Origin: Eupeodes corollae | Taxonomy: Eukaryota; Arthropoda; Insecta; Diptera; Syrphidae | Direction: 5' to 3' | NCBI RefSeq assembly: GCF_945859685.1 | Contig: NC_079147.1 | Coordinates: forward strand, 267,768,572-267,832,571 | Length of the DNA: 64,000 nt | In this document: positions 21,411-33,642 of the stretch, in pieces | How positions within the stretch are numbered: the stretch's first letter is position 1 | How the letters are laid out: every line of letters starts with the position of its first letter | Translations under genes and position numbers: made by a program | Notes under the pieces: generated by a model | Told to the model about the DNA's origin: nothing | What the model saw: the letters and a program-made list of their open reading frames with translations, nothing else | Databases searched by the model: none

Positions 21411-22625
21411 CGCAGTAAAAATGGGTTATGCGGTTAATGACAGCAAAACAAAGTACCTACACCACGCAAGTCTCGGTCAAAACCTCACAATTAACAAAAC
21501 TAACTTTGGCTTAGAAAGCAATTGAGTGGTAAAGCCCTCTCTCGAGCAACCAAAGTGTCGCTATATAAGACCCTTATCATCCCAATCCTGAGGCATACAG
21601 ATTGTGGCAGCAAAGGAGAACACGATCTTCCTGCCAGCTCCACGTCGACAAGAGAAGAAATGATAACCGCTTGCTCAGAGTGGAGTCGAATAGATCCAAG
21701 GATATTTTAACAGGAAACAGGTGCGTAGCTTTTATAGAAGCGTCAAAAAGAAAACAACGAGATAAGAAGGGGAATACCGTTGTCGAAAAGCAGTCAATGC
21801 TAAAAATTTTGGAGAGATCATTTTAACCAGCTGCTTAATGGTGATGAAGTCAACGATTCCGCCAGCAAGCAGCCACGTCAAATCCATTTGGTTGACGATC
21901 TAGAGTTACACCCAGCCGACTGAGTGAGATCAAACTAGCCATCACCAAGCTGAAGTCATGTTGAGTTTTAGTATCTCACCAATCTGGTACGACTTATCAG
22001 GATGACGTTCGAAAATGCTCGTTGCTGCGTCAAAATTGGAAGAGACTCAACCGAAACTTTCGAAACAATTAAAGGACTTCGACAAAGCGATGCACTATCA
22101 TGTAGCTGCTTCGATATTGTTCTTGAAAGAGTGGTGCGCAACACTAATGCCAATTCAAGTGGGACCATCTTTCAAGAATCCACAGAATATCTTGGATGTG
22201 CAGATGACATCGACATTATGGGAAGAAAAAAAGGAGTTCAAGTCTGAGGCGAAGAAAATAGTTCTTGACATTAACGAGGTCAAAAAAAGTATTTAGACTT
22301 GGTAAAAACGTGAAAATTGACAGGTATAACTTCGAGGTGGTGAACGAATTTATTTATTTTGGCACTGATGTTAATTCTGCAAATGAAATCAGCGCGGAGA
22401 TCAAACGTAAAATTACCCTTGCTAATCGCTGTTTCTTTGGCTTCAGCAAGCAGTTGAGGAATAAGCCCCTATCGGGACGTACCAAAGAGACACTGTACAG
22501 AACCTTCATCATCCCAGTCTTGCTGTATGGTGCAGAAGTTTGGACCCTCTCCCAGGTGGGAGAGGGTCCGAAATTCACTACTCGAGCACTGGCAAGTTCT
22601 TCCAAAATTCCTTCGTGTCGTAAGT
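21411..22625 (+). pseudogene. two rearranged fragments of LINE family A
   Basis: 21411-21710 is a C-terminal piece (MGYAVNDSKTKYLHHAS, ALSRATKVSLYKTLIIPIL). It is followed at about 21720 by an N-terminal piece of the same family (EGNTVVEKQSMLKI, HFNQLLNGDEVND), then the RT core (GRDSTETFETIKGLRQSDAL, CADDIDIMGRKK) and a second C-terminal piece (NFEVVNEFIYFGTDVNSANE, YRTFIIPVLLYGAEVWTL). The order C-terminus before N-terminus means two head-to-tail copies or a rearrangement. All frames are broken. Confidence 0.85.
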
Positions 22626-22644
22626 GATTCCAGTTACTTTTGAA

Positions 22645-23630
22645 AGTTATTCACTTTTCGTAAAATTTGCGTGGAAACCGTTTGGGAAAAGTAAGGGCAC
22701 TTTTGGACGTACTTGAACCAAACTTCGTCAAAGCTGAAAGCCAGAAAAAAAATTTGGCCTGCAAATCTGGCAGTATAAACCACTAAAAGCACACAAGTAT
22801 GGTATAAAAGTCTATAAATTTTGTTATCCAGCCGGGTCCACTTACACCAGTACACATATATGCAGCCAAAACTGATTCAAGTAACCAAAAAGGAAAAGCT
22901 AAAATTTTCTTAGACTTGGTCGAAAAATATTTAGACAAGGGTAGAACCATTGCCACATATAATTTTTACACATCCATTTCCTTAGCTAAAAAACTCCTTG
23001 CTCGTCAAACACATCTCATTATAACTTTACGCGGAAACAGACAAGGCAATTGAACAGATGTGACAACCGGGTAGCTCAGAAAAAATTAAGTATAAGTTCT
23101 TGAAAATTCTGGAGTCGTAGTTACCAAATGGAAGGAGAAGCGTGATGTTCTCATGTTGAGTACATATAATGGTTTGAAGAAAGTACCTACAGGAAAGGGG
23201 TCGAGGCAAGGTGAGAAAATTCGAAAATTGCGTATGATGGTGGACTGTAATCATGCCAAGCATCAAATGGCTTGTTATTTTACAACTCTAAGCAAAACTA
23301 TCAGATGGTATCATAAAATAGGCTTTGAGTTGCTTTTATGAACATCAGTTGTAAACGCATTGGTTATATATATATAAGGATAATAAGAACTGCTCAATTT
23401 TAGAGTTCGAAAAAAAGCTTTTTGTAACCTGGGCTTGGAAGCACATGCATACACATCGAAAACTAAGCATGTTCATAAGGTAACTGAAAGCTGGGATTCC
23501 AAAAATAGGAAAATAAGAAAACAGTGTGCAGAAACTCTGCAGTCATGAAAAAGGTCACAACTTTTTGTGGTACCTGTGATAATAATCCTCCTTTATGTTA
23601 AGAATGCTTTAGCAAGCATCAAATATGATC
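22645..23630 (+). pseudogene. piggyBac-like transposase remnant
   Basis: Frames match the C-terminal half of a piggyBac (DDE_Tnp_1_7) transposase in order: YKPLKAHKYGIKVYKFCYPA, KIFLDLVEKYLDKGRTIATY followed by NFYTSISLAKKLL, TLRGNRQGN, VLMLSTYNG, VDCNHAKHQMACYF and a Cys-rich end (TTFCGTCDNN). In the family the block before FYTS carries a catalytic Asp (TDN); here it is TYN. Stops and shifts occur throughout. TIRs and TTAA duplications were not found. It directly follows LINE family A. Confidence 0.85.
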
Positions 23631-23795
23631 ATAAGTTATACATTTTTTACAATCATTAAAAGTGAGTTTTAGTTTATTTTTTATACCTATTATTAAATTT
23701 TTGTCTATTTTTTTTATTAAAATCAACCACAAATAAAATGGATAAATATTGAACGTGATCAAGATTGTAAAAGTAAGGCTCGTTTTAAACTACAC

Positions 23796-24148
23796 GGTTT
23801 TGACCATACGGCAAAAAATCGGACGGCATAAACCGAATCAATGACTATTACACATTATAAGGTTTTAACCGTACGGTAAAACACGATATATGCATGGTTC
23901 CTGTGCTTAGTATACTTTTTTGAAGTGGCTGATCGAACTCTGCCGCACGAATAAAATCGTATGATGTCAAGTACGCCACTAAGCTTCTCATGTCGTCCGG
24001 CTGCCGAATACTGTAGTGGCAGTAGACGGTTACTACATGGCGCAGCGCTGGTATTTTGCCGTGATCGTATAATACAAATGCGTTAATGCTCTTTTTCGCG
24101 ACTCTAACAAAATGTCGACGTCCGGTTTTTTTCCGTACGGTCAAAACC
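23796..24148. mobile_element. 353-bp MITE with ~30-bp TIRs
   Basis: Left end GGTTTTGACCATACGGCAAA and right end, read inversely, GGTTTTGACCGTACGGAAAA; the match continues through AAAYCGGACG. A near-palindrome around CCGTACGG lies internally at about 23860-23885. No target duplication is evident. Most of the element is one open minus-strand frame of 98 codons (23848-24144), with no recognised domain and with TIR-encoded ends, which may be chance or a remnant of a longer coding parent. Confidence 0.8.
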
Positions 24149-24149
24149 T

Positions 24150-25479
24150 AGCTCAATTCAAATATGATAAAGTACACTTAAACTTTGTAGACTTTTGAAG
24201 AATCCAAAGCCACACACATTCGAAAAGCAAGTACATAAGATTGTAATATGGAAGCATAAATGTTTTTTTCATTTTTGAACAAGGTCTACAAGTTACTAGG
24301 ATGTCTCACATTTCACATGTGAGTAGAACTTATTACAAGGGATATTTTATTTATGCGTCTTTCAATAGAGGTTCGAGTTATTTAAGGTAAGTTAGGTCCT
24401 ATCTACTTCATCTACACAATGTGATCGGATAAACGAATTTAAAAAGATGAACAATGGCATAAGGTAAGAACTTGTCAGCACTTCTAAGCTAAGAAATAGT
24501 TATGGTATATTATCCATGCCACGCGTTTTTAAGCAGGAGCACAAACAGCACTACACATCCTGTACAAATACAAAACCATCAAAAACAAAAACCACACAAA
24601 CCAACAACTTATCTTTAGGATAGAAATTCTGCGAATTAAATACAAAATTACCGGCTATAAAAGTCAAATGGTAAGAGGAAGTTTTATGATGTTGTAAAAA
24701 TATCCTATCTTTTCTTTTGACCAAACTGGGCGTAGAAAAGGAACTAAAAGGCTATCTTGAAAAGGGAACCTTTGATATGAAAAAGAAGCTTATACTTACA
24801 TGCATAGTTATAGTATATGACTTTCAACATTTATCTATTATTAATGGAAACTTTACGAGCAATTTTTAGCTGGAGTCTATAAAATGCTCGAGTTTATTGC
24901 GGTTAAAATTTTTAAGAGGATCTTGGTCTTATTATTATTTATAATATGTATTTTGTTTTTTAATGTAAGAGGTTATATTACATGCATGACATCTTCTGTG
25001 GGCTTATCTTGATGTTAAGGTTTACTTAAAAAAGATTTCCAACGATAACAGTTTTTGATATATGGACAAAATTGATGGGTTTCTGATGAGATTGAGATTG
25101 GTTGTTCGATTAAATTTCATTTGACTAAGGTAAATATTGAAAATCTTTATGAAGAACATACTTTAGAAGTTTTTATAGAAGTGCTGCATTCTTTGTGGAC
25201 TTGACTTTGCCTCGTTGAGATTCTATTCCTGACTCGCGAAAGTTAAAAATATCAATAGGAAACATTTTTATTGATACTAAGATTTCTATTTTTAGTTTTG
25301 GAAAAAGTCATTAAAGGAGAAGTTAGGAGATGAGGAATATATTTTGAATGCTTTTATATAGTTGGTTGGTGGTTTTGAATGGTGCTGACTTGTACAATGA
25401 AAGATCGAGTAGAGCCCCAGGCCTAAAGAAGTACTTAAAGACAACAAAGGTTTTTATAGATAATGTTAATGCGTACGAA
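24150..25479. other. AT-rich stretch without a recognised gene
   Basis: Scattered stops in all frames, no TIRs or tandem repeats seen. The last part (25330-25480) may be the 3' UTR of the minus-strand LINE that follows. Confidence 0.5.
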
Positions 25480-27080
25480 AGGTTTTAAGAGGAGATACCC
25501 GTGTACATTAGTATTTAAGTTTTGAGTATTAAAATCGGAGGGAAAATGAGAGTTGGGTAAAGCATCCCACATTTTTGATGTGCGGTAAAAAAAGAATCCC
25601 TTTATTTGGTAGTTCGTCCGAAATTGAGATCAAGGGCAAGTTGATAGTCATTATTGGAAGTATAAGTTTAACGGCTTATTTGACATAATATTTTTGTGGA
25701 AATATCGATAAAGCGCTACGCTTTAACGTTTTAAAGTTTTAAATTCTATATGGTTAACATCGAAGATGGACATTTTGTAAGCTTTTCATACTCTGCCTGA
25801 AGTTCCACATACGAGACAATTGTGTGATTTTATAAAAGAATTGGAAAAGCTGAGGGTACTTTTATAGTGAAACAGTTTAATGATTGTTTATAAATATAAG
25901 AAAGAGAGTCGGAGAAAAAACGGAGCCCTGAGGGACACCACAATTTATTTTGTTGTTTTCAGGCTTGAACGCCTCTTAAGCGTCTTAAAACACACAGTTT
26001 TGATAAGAGAGCCTGAAACCCTATCAAAAGCTTTTGAAATATCAAGTACAATAATCTTCGTTTCTCCAAAACGATGTAAAGATTTTTGTTCCACTGTTTA
26101 GTTAGATAAACCATCAAATCAAGCGTGTAAGTATGCTTCGAAAACCATACTGCCAGTCATTAAGACGCTTCGAGCTGTTGCTTTAAACTGACGACTGATA
26201 ATTAATCAGCGTTTTTATTATTTTGGAAATCAGGGATGTATGTCGGTAATTAGAGGGTAAGGAAGATTCGTTTTTTTTTTTGTGGATGAGCTTGACAAAT
26301 GCTGTTTTCCATCCTCTTCTCAACAATAGCGGGGATATCATCCGGAGCAGGGTATTTGTGTGTTTTAAGATCTCTTAGGACTCTTACCACAGAACGAGTG
26401 CGAACAGCGTTTGGTCTCATAGAATCACTAACGTGCTCAAGTACAGGCGGAGTCAACACTCTCTGGCAGCGTTGAATTAGCGGCGAACTGCCTTACAAAG
26501 AGATAAGCTTTCTCTAAAGGGCTAACAAATGGAATGTCATTGACAACGAGCATTCGAAGCGAGGAAGAGGAAGAATTCCTCATGTTTTTTTTTATAAAAT
26601 GAACAAATATTTAAACAGCCTTTGGGACATTGCAGTGTGCAGTAGTCGTAATTTTTGGAGTTACAAGCCATCATGGCCTGCTTGAACTTCTTCCGGTTTC
26701 CTCAGTGGGTTGGTTTCATCGCAACAGAAACTTACTTCTTTGGCCCAAATAAAATGTTTACAGCTCGCTTCAAACCATGCGTTTTCCTTAAGTTGGATGC
26801 TTTTAAACCTCTTTGGCATAAAAGTTCTCATTCCCGTTATCAAACTTGTGATCATATCACTATCGAGGAAGCATAGTGATGAGTTTAAGATCCTGAAATA
26901 ATTATTAAGACCATCCCAGTTGGCTTTCTCGTTTTACCAAACGGTTTTCTTAGGAGCTCTTTCTTTAATTCTTTCTTCGGGTGTTGTCTGGCCCGGATGT
27001 TGAAGCCATGAAGAATTGTTTTCTTTGAAATTGCCCGTAACAAAAAGATGCCAAACTCTTTCAAACGCTTTTCAAATATC
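25480..27080 (-). pseudogene. jockey-like LINE (family C), minus strand
   Basis: Read from 27080 downward: linker after the endonuclease (FMPKRFKSIQLKENAWFEAS, KHFIWAKEVSFC), then VVNDIPF and LEKAYLFVRQFAANSTLPES, VVRVLRDLKTHKYPAPDDIP (RT start), DLMVYLTKQWNKNL, IIVLDISKAFDRV (palm) and CGVPQGSVFSPTLFLIF. It ends with a piece near 25560-25600 resembling the family C-terminus (KCGMLYPTLIFP). Frames change repeatedly and the YADD block is lost. Same family as 12225-13960. Confidence 0.85.
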
Positions 27081-27084
27081 ACCG

Positions 27085-28367
27085 GTTATTATGAGATGCT
27101 TTTGTTCTTCGAAATGATTTTTAAGCTGATGCTTGGTCAGTGTTCTCGTGATCTTGTAAGTAATAGTGATGTGAGTCAACCTGTATAGAATAAAGCAAAT
27201 AGAAAAGCTTAAAATAGCTTTGTCATTGCGTAGGAACCATTTACAAAGACTTAAAACAAAATACATACGATAATAAGACATTCAATTTTCTAAAGACAAA
27301 CTTAAAAAGAACAAAACCTTTGTATCGGCGTGAATATTATTATTGTGTTGTCTATTATTATTATTCTTGTTCTTTTAATATTTCAGAATCTTGGTAGAGA
27401 ATATAATTAAACGTATCGTTCTTCAAGATTGACAGAACAATTCATTTCGGTTAAATGTGTCCTTGATTTTGTGTTTATGACTCATGTTGTCAAATAAAAC
27501 ATCTTTTTCCTCTTAAACCTCCACAAATGTTCAAAATCGTCTCTGCACCTTAACTTATGTGTATATCTGGTATCTTCGTACCATCACCGAAAAACACCAC
27601 TTCCCATTATAAATACGGTTCCGAATCAAACCAAACCAAATATCGCGCATTTGAAAACAAGTTCAAAGCAAAAAAGACAACTTTGAAAAAAGAAAAAAAA
27701 AAACATGATGTTGGTTAAGAAAGATGCTTTCAGCTTCCAGATATTTATTTTGAAATATGCACACTGACCTGAGGTTTGAACAAATTGGATCTCAAATATC
27801 ATCACTTTGCTTTTTGTAAAATTCTTTAAGAAGAACTCTGACTCGGAGCTAAATATACGAGTCCCGAAAAAAAGCAATTTCAAAGCGACCAAAGGACCAA
27901 CAACAGAGTAATATGTTGTTGCGGATGGGACAAATAATTTACGAGGGATCCCCTTTTTTATGTGTGGCGGTTTTGGTTTTTATTTATGGAATCTTTCTTC
28001 TCCACAGATGGGCCCAGTTTAAAGGTCAGGTATTTGTTTTGGACGAAAGCACCTTCTTTTCAATTTCAAGCCAATCCCGAGAATAGTAGTTAGGTGTCAA
28101 ACATACGCAAAATAATGTTCAGTACTTAAGCCTTTGTGATTTTCCAGAGTAAATTTGGATTTCAAAGAACAAAATTGACTTTTTTGTGAGGGATGAAACA
28201 TTGATAATTTAATTTATTTTTGTCATGTGATTCTTTAAAGTTCATAATGCAACCTTTTTGCACAATACACATGTCATGCAGAAAACCTTTATTTCTATGC
28301 GTTTATGAATAAATAAACTGCTTCAAGTATGTGACAGTTCTGGGCTGTCAAAAAAGAGTTCATAAAT
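27085..28367. other. stretch without a recognised gene
   Basis: AT-rich, with short frames only. No repeats or exons could be supported. Confidence 0.5.
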
Positions 28368-28867
28368 GGCTGCGTTCAATCTCCGATTGGATAGGTGGAT
28401 TTTTAGATACTTTGTTGAACGAGTTGGATAGCTTTAAAAAAATAAAAACACCTTTCAGCTGTTCACAAAAAGCAGAGAAACATTTACGGTCGTCTACTAA
28501 AAAAAACAAAATAAGTTAATTTTAAAGTTTAAAAAATAGATGATAATTAACTTCTAAAATTCGGAGGCAAAAAGCTTCTTCATCGTCTATTGTGTACAGA
28601 ACAACCTCAAATACAACTTAAACTAACATTTTGTATCTTTTTGTTTACCAACAAATACAAAAGGCTGAAATCAATTTTCAAGTTTCTTGAAATTTAACCA
28701 TGTGTTGAATCAGCTGTTCTGTCGGATACCTACATATCCCAGAAATTCTTGGATAACTTTGGATTCCTTTTTTGACATACATATCAGCTGATCAGCTGTT
28801 ATTTTACACGTTAAACACTAACAAAAAGATATCCTGATACTCTATCTGTCTGAGATTGAACGCAACC
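28368..28867. mobile_element. 500-bp candidate MITE
   Basis: Left end GGCTGCGTTCAATCTCCGA and right end, read inversely, GGTTGCGTTCAATCTCAGA; the core TGCGTTCAATCTC is perfect and similarity continues over about 27 bp. No target duplication is clear. Three CAGCTG E-box palindromes cluster near the right end (28711, 28785, 28793), with a fourth at about 28457. No coding frame of note. Confidence 0.7.
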
Positions 28868-28869
28868 AA

Positions 28870-30509
28870 GTGCTGCCAGTGGTGCTTAAATTAATAATGT
28901 TGGTCAATATCAATATAATTTTTAAATTTGTATTCAAAGTTGTCATTTTTAGAAGACATAATTTTTAAAATATTTTGCAATGGAATATGTCAGGCAAACT
29001 GAAGGATTAAATGTCAAAAATTGATTGTAGATCAAAAATAAATCAATTTAGTTCGTTCAATATAATTCATTCTACATTATCACAAGAATAAGTCTATAAA
29101 TTAATAAAGGTATTCAAGTTAATTTAACAATTAAGTGAAATAGTTTTTAATTTATTTAAATTTTGAAGCTGGTTTTATTGTTCATGGCTTAAAGAAACGA
29201 CGACGTTATTATGACCATCATTTATAAGCCATTTCAAACAACCGTGCTTAATCCTTAATGATGGTGCAAACAGTTTCGAATTAATTTTATTTGCAGGTAG
29301 CCAAAACCTTTAACTTCAGGTTGTCTTTCAGGTAGTATAGTTCATTGGAAAAATTATTAATAGAAAGATATAAAATAAAGATTATTATTTTGTTTTTATG
29401 AAATGATGCTGTATCGATTTCACTTAAGTAAGAGATGATCTAGTTTAAGTTTTATTGGATTTAAAGTTGATCTTTAAATGAAATATTTTATTTATTTAGT
29501 TCACACGTAAAAATTAATACAAAATAAAATACAAGCTTTACTGAATATTTAATATTTTTAATATATACATATAAACAGACTTTTAACACAATAATAACTT
29601 CCATTTCCTATCTTGGAATTACAAATTATTGTTTTAAAAGTTTTTTAATCACTGTTTTTGTATATTTTATAAGTTTGGTAGCTTTTTGAAGAACGTCTTA
29701 ATTAAGTCAAATAACTTTGTCAAATCATCATTAAAGATTTCATTTGGTGTTGTTTTGAATTTAAATTTTACTTTGTGACGAAAATGCATCCATGGATTAG
29801 TTTATGCAAATATTATTGATCAACATTTTATTTATTTTTATTCCTTTAAATAAAAAAAACATGCAAGTTTTGGCTAGCTAAAGGAAGGGAAGAGCCAAAT
29901 GACAATTTGTAAAACAATGATAGTTCGTATTTTACGAATCAGATATAAAATCACTTTAATTTCTCACACTCAGTTTTTCAAAAAATATCATTTGGATCAA
30001 CCCTCTTCTAAGGTAAGTTAGGTAAGTAATTAAGAAAGACCAAACCAACGAGTAGGATTGGAATTTTTCGTTTACATTCAGTTTTTCAAAAATTTTAAAT
30101 TGAATTGAGTTTGGTTGTTTTATTGAATATAAAAGAACGCTTCTTATATTCATTTTTGTTTAAGAGTAAAATAACGACCTGCTGCCACAACATATTTCCA
30201 AAAACAATATATAAATATTTTGAAAATTATAGCCACAGAATTGGTAATCAAATGTTTCCTAGATTTGTGGTGAAGTCTAACGAACGTTCAAGTTAGGTAA
30301 GGTTATGTAAAAGTGTCTGTCTGTGATGGAATACGACACACTTAGGCCAGTTTAATGGTCAATTTTGATCCCACATGAGGTTGAGGTTTACTTTTAAACC
30401 CAATGAAACAAGTTTGAATCCCTTACGAAACGTGAAAGCCTCATTATCTTAATATGGTTAAGATCGTTTTAGAAGAATTCTCTTAAGTAAGTCTTTCGTT
30501 TTTGAGCTA
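28870..30509. other. AT-rich stretch without a recognised gene
   Basis: Very AT-rich, stops in every frame, no transposon ends noticed. Confidence 0.5.
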
Positions 30510-31330
30510 GAGCTATGGGCATGTACAGAGGAGGGGAATAACTGTTTCTCCCCCTTCCTCGTCTATACAGCTTCTGCTAAAGTCATTGGAAATCCATCTA
30601 GCTGCGTGGGGTCCTTTCCTATTAGACAGTGCGCGGTTATGATACCGATTATCGAGCTTTTTTACGATCTGCTCATAGAGACAGGAAGTACCTTGAACAA
30701 TTTTTCGTGACACGTGGTGATGTTTGCCTTCTTCATAGCGTCTTGTATTAGTAATAGTTTACATGTAGCGATTCGCCAAATGTGGTAGAATGATTTGTAC
30801 TGTTTTGTTTTAATAGCAGGCTGACTATCTGAGAAAATACGAATATCAGATGTTAATATCACGTTTTTCCTTAAGCCAGGATAAGACTTATTTTATCAAT
30901 AAAAGTTCCGTCTGGAACACGCTACAATGTTTGGAAAGGCAAAAGGAGAAACTAAATTTCAGTAGTTTATAATATTCACCTCCGCCAACTCCTTCATTTG
31001 TTTTGGATCCATCTGTGTAAAAGTGGATTGACTCGTCTTCCAGGAATGTCCTATCCTTCCAGAAAGATGTGAACGGAACGGAAATCTGAAAGTTTCTGTC
31101 CAATTGCAGTTGGGGGATGGTGTAGAATTAATTCCAAAAATAAACTACTCCAATGAAGCTTTTAGGCGAATAGGAGAGCTTGCAGCTTTTTGTTTGCTAA
31201 GTATATCAAGAGGTGTTAGGTTCTAGGGTATTCAGTGTTTATATTTACAAACGCAAGCTGACGTTTAAATTTATTTAGTTTGCCGCGGTTTATAGCTTTT
31301 TACATACTGCTATACCGTACGGTAAAATAA
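30510..31330 (-). pseudogene. I/R1-like LINE, RT thumb and RNase H part
   Basis: Minus strand. Reads LDILSKQKAASSPIRLKAS, then IHFYTDGSKTNEGVGGG (first RNase H acid in YTDGS), FSFCLSKHCSVFQTELLLI (second acid, ETELLL-type), ILTSDIRIFSDSQPAIK (third, SDSQ), then IGIITAHCLIGK and PLLCTCP at the C-terminal Cys-rich end. An RNase H after the RT is typical of I, R1 and LOA-type LINEs. The same family appears at 44640-45190. The RT piece upstream lies beyond a mariner insertion. Confidence 0.82.
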
Positions 31331-31389
31331 GTGTATAACTAAGCGTAATTTGGGCTTGAAAGTTTCATTTATTATCAATTTTTGTAAGA

Positions 31390-32265
31390 GGGAGGGAGGG
31401 AAGTTTGAATTTCTTTTGAAAATCTTTATTTGAATCGATAGTACGGTTCACATAATTTAATGTTTCAAGATTATTTCATGCAAATCTTGACCTTGACAAA
31501 TGGTCCATATTCTTAGTCCAATTTTGGCATACTCTTTCCAATATTTCGACCGGTATCTTACGAAAAATTGATTCAATGTTGACTTCCCATGCGTCAATTG
31601 AAGCGGGCTTGTCTGTATAGACATAAGTTTTAACATAGAACCACAAAAAATAGTCTAAATGCGTTAAATCCCACGATCTAGGCAGCCAATTGACCGGTCC
31701 CGAACGTGAAATAAAATGTTCACTGTACTCGCCTCTTAATAAGTCTATTGTGCGCGCGCTGTGTGGCATGTGGCACCGTCTTGTTCAAACAACATGTTAT
31801 GCAAGTCAAGCTCTTGCATTTTGGGCAAAAAAAGTTGGATATCATATCAAGGTAGCGCTCACCATTCACAGTTGCATTACGATTCGCATCATCTTTGAAG
31901 AAGTACGGTCCAATTAAGCTAATAAACCGCACCAAACTGTGACTTTTTGTGAATGCATTGGTAACTCTTGCAATGCTTCTGGCTGATATTCACTCCAAAA
32001 CTGACAATTTTGCTTATTTACGTACCCATTGAGACAAAAATGAGCTTCGTCGCTGAAAACATTAAATGTAAGAAAAGCTCAATGAACTTTCATAACACAG
32101 CACGCATTTTAAAAATAAAATTCAATGATTTGCAAGCGCTGTTCGTTTGTAAGAAGATTTATGATTAAATTATAGACATAACTGAAGATTTTTGACAGTG
32201 AAACAAAACACGAAACGTGCACTAGCTGTTTAAAGCATTGTTGCCAAAAATCAACCTGTAGCTGC
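31390..32265 (-). pseudogene. mariner-like element i (rosa-like), internally deleted
   Basis: Minus strand. LTNEQRLQIIEFYF is the transposase N-terminus. A deletion then joins it to FSDEAHFCLNGYVNKQN (first Asp), VTVWCG, LIGPYFFKD, FEQDGATCHT (second Asp), WDLTHLDYFLW (third Asp) and ENWTK-like VCQNWTKNMDHL, ending in LHEIILKH. About 40 residues separate the second and third Asp, close to the DD41D rosa group of Tc1/mariner. Frames shift several times. The element sits between two pieces of one I-like LINE. Exact TIRs were not found. Confidence 0.85.
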
Positions 32266-32660
32266 TATAGAAACGTCATACCCATAGACATTCACTCTGA
32301 AACCCTCCGCATTCATACCAATAAGGATTGCATTTACCAATAGGTTCCAGAGGAGAGAGGCGTCCCTCCGCTAACGAATACAAACCCCCTATGTTCAGAG
32401 ATGTTAGTGCAGATGTTTCCAAGTTGTTAAAAGCACATTCAATGTTAAGGAAAGCACCGTTGTGAACTCTCTACGATGGAGAGAGTATTTGGTGACGCTT
32501 ACTAAGGTGCGGGATTGTGTGCCGTGCTTAAATGGGAGGGGGTAAGGACTACAGAGAGGAAGAGGTACAGAACATCCTTTGGTTTCAGGACTTATCTGCA
32601 AAAAGTTCTAGAGAATCATGGATCTTACTCAGTTTCTACAAGCCGAATAGTTCGAGGCTG
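32266..32660 (-). pseudogene. I/R1-like LINE, RT palm part
   Basis: Minus strand. LSLTLNVLLTTWKHLH and the parallel frame NGAFLNIECAFNNLETSALT match the palm block (FLDIEGAFNN-type). SLLWNLLVNAILIGMNAEGF follows, with a degraded YADD (YGYDVSIAATG). It lines up with the RNase H piece at 30510-31330 on the other side of mariner i, so the two are probably one LINE. Confidence 0.75.
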
Positions 32661-32699
32661 AAGTAGGAGTAAGAGTCATTACAATTTTCAAAACTAAGC

Positions 32700-33441
32700 G
32701 TCAATGTTTCTGAATTTTATAAGGCATTTCATAATGCTCATTGTTTTATTGTAAAATTAAGTTGTTTTGTAGTTATTTGCAGATTGAAGATTTTCCAGAG
32801 ATTTTCATCCCAACATTTCTAATATCGAATCTTAAAGATTTCTGTGTAAAAGTTTAGGATGAAATCATATGATTTTTTTTCACTGAAAAAACTGTATGAT
32901 TCCAACTTACGATAAACTTTGCAGTCATTTAACAAAATATTTGCATATGTTTAGTCTATTCATTCACATGACTAATGAATTATAATATTTAAATTCCAAC
33001 CTACTACCCAAAATAAAGTGAGAACAAAAAAAACAAAAACCATTCACTTTAATGAAATGAATGAAGTAAAACAAAAAATAGAATAACGATGTTATTTGAA
33101 ATATGATTTTGAGGTCATTAGATTGTTTGATGATTTTTATTTTCATAATTCTTTCATAAGACTTTTAGTGTGACTTACTGGCTATGATTTCACACCTTAT
33201 TATGAAAATTTCGTGTTAGCTTTTATCTCCAAGGAGTACCTTATGCCATTCACTTTTTGAAATACTAATTTTCAATTTTCTTTTGCAAAAATAAATATAT
33301 ACTAAATTCATTTTTAGATGGGAAAAAGATATAAGCATTCTAAACGGTTTTCAAAACTTTTCACATGCAAACAAGCGAATGAAAAACTCCACCCAACAAG
33401 AAAGTATACACACAATTTTAATCATCACAACACAAAACATG
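32700..33441. other. AT-rich stretch without a recognised gene
   Basis: No coding or repeat structure identified. Confidence 0.5.
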
Positions 33442-33642
33442 TTACAAATTTGCATTGCGTGAACATGGTTCATTGATCCTATCTCTATAACTCAGCTTAG
33501 ATGCATATAATGTGCTGCGTCGTCGCGGTCGTCGTTGTTGGTTGGATAGGTCGTCTTCGTCGACGTAGTTTGTCGTCCCTTCAACTAGCGCAGGCGGTGA
33601 TTGCGTAATGGACATGGCCGTTTGTACGTATTTTCCCAACAA
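33442..33642 (-). CDS. possible coding exon of an unknown gene
   Basis: Minus-strand frame of 66 codons ending in TAA. It stands out by its balanced base composition and codon use within AT-rich DNA. An ATG at 33615 in a fair context (ACGGCC before it) would give 57 residues: MSITQSPPALVEGTTNYVDE, then DDLSNQQRRPRRRSTLYASK, then a tail ending CSRNANL. RRPRRRST resembles a basophilic kinase site. No domain or signal peptide is recognised. It could be a terminal exon, but the AG upstream lacks a good pyrimidine tract and no AATAAA follows closely. Confidence 0.4.
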   Translation of the reverse strand: MLGKYVQTAMSITQSPPALVEGTTNYVDEDDLSNQQRRPRRRSTLYASKLSYRDRINEPCSRNANL

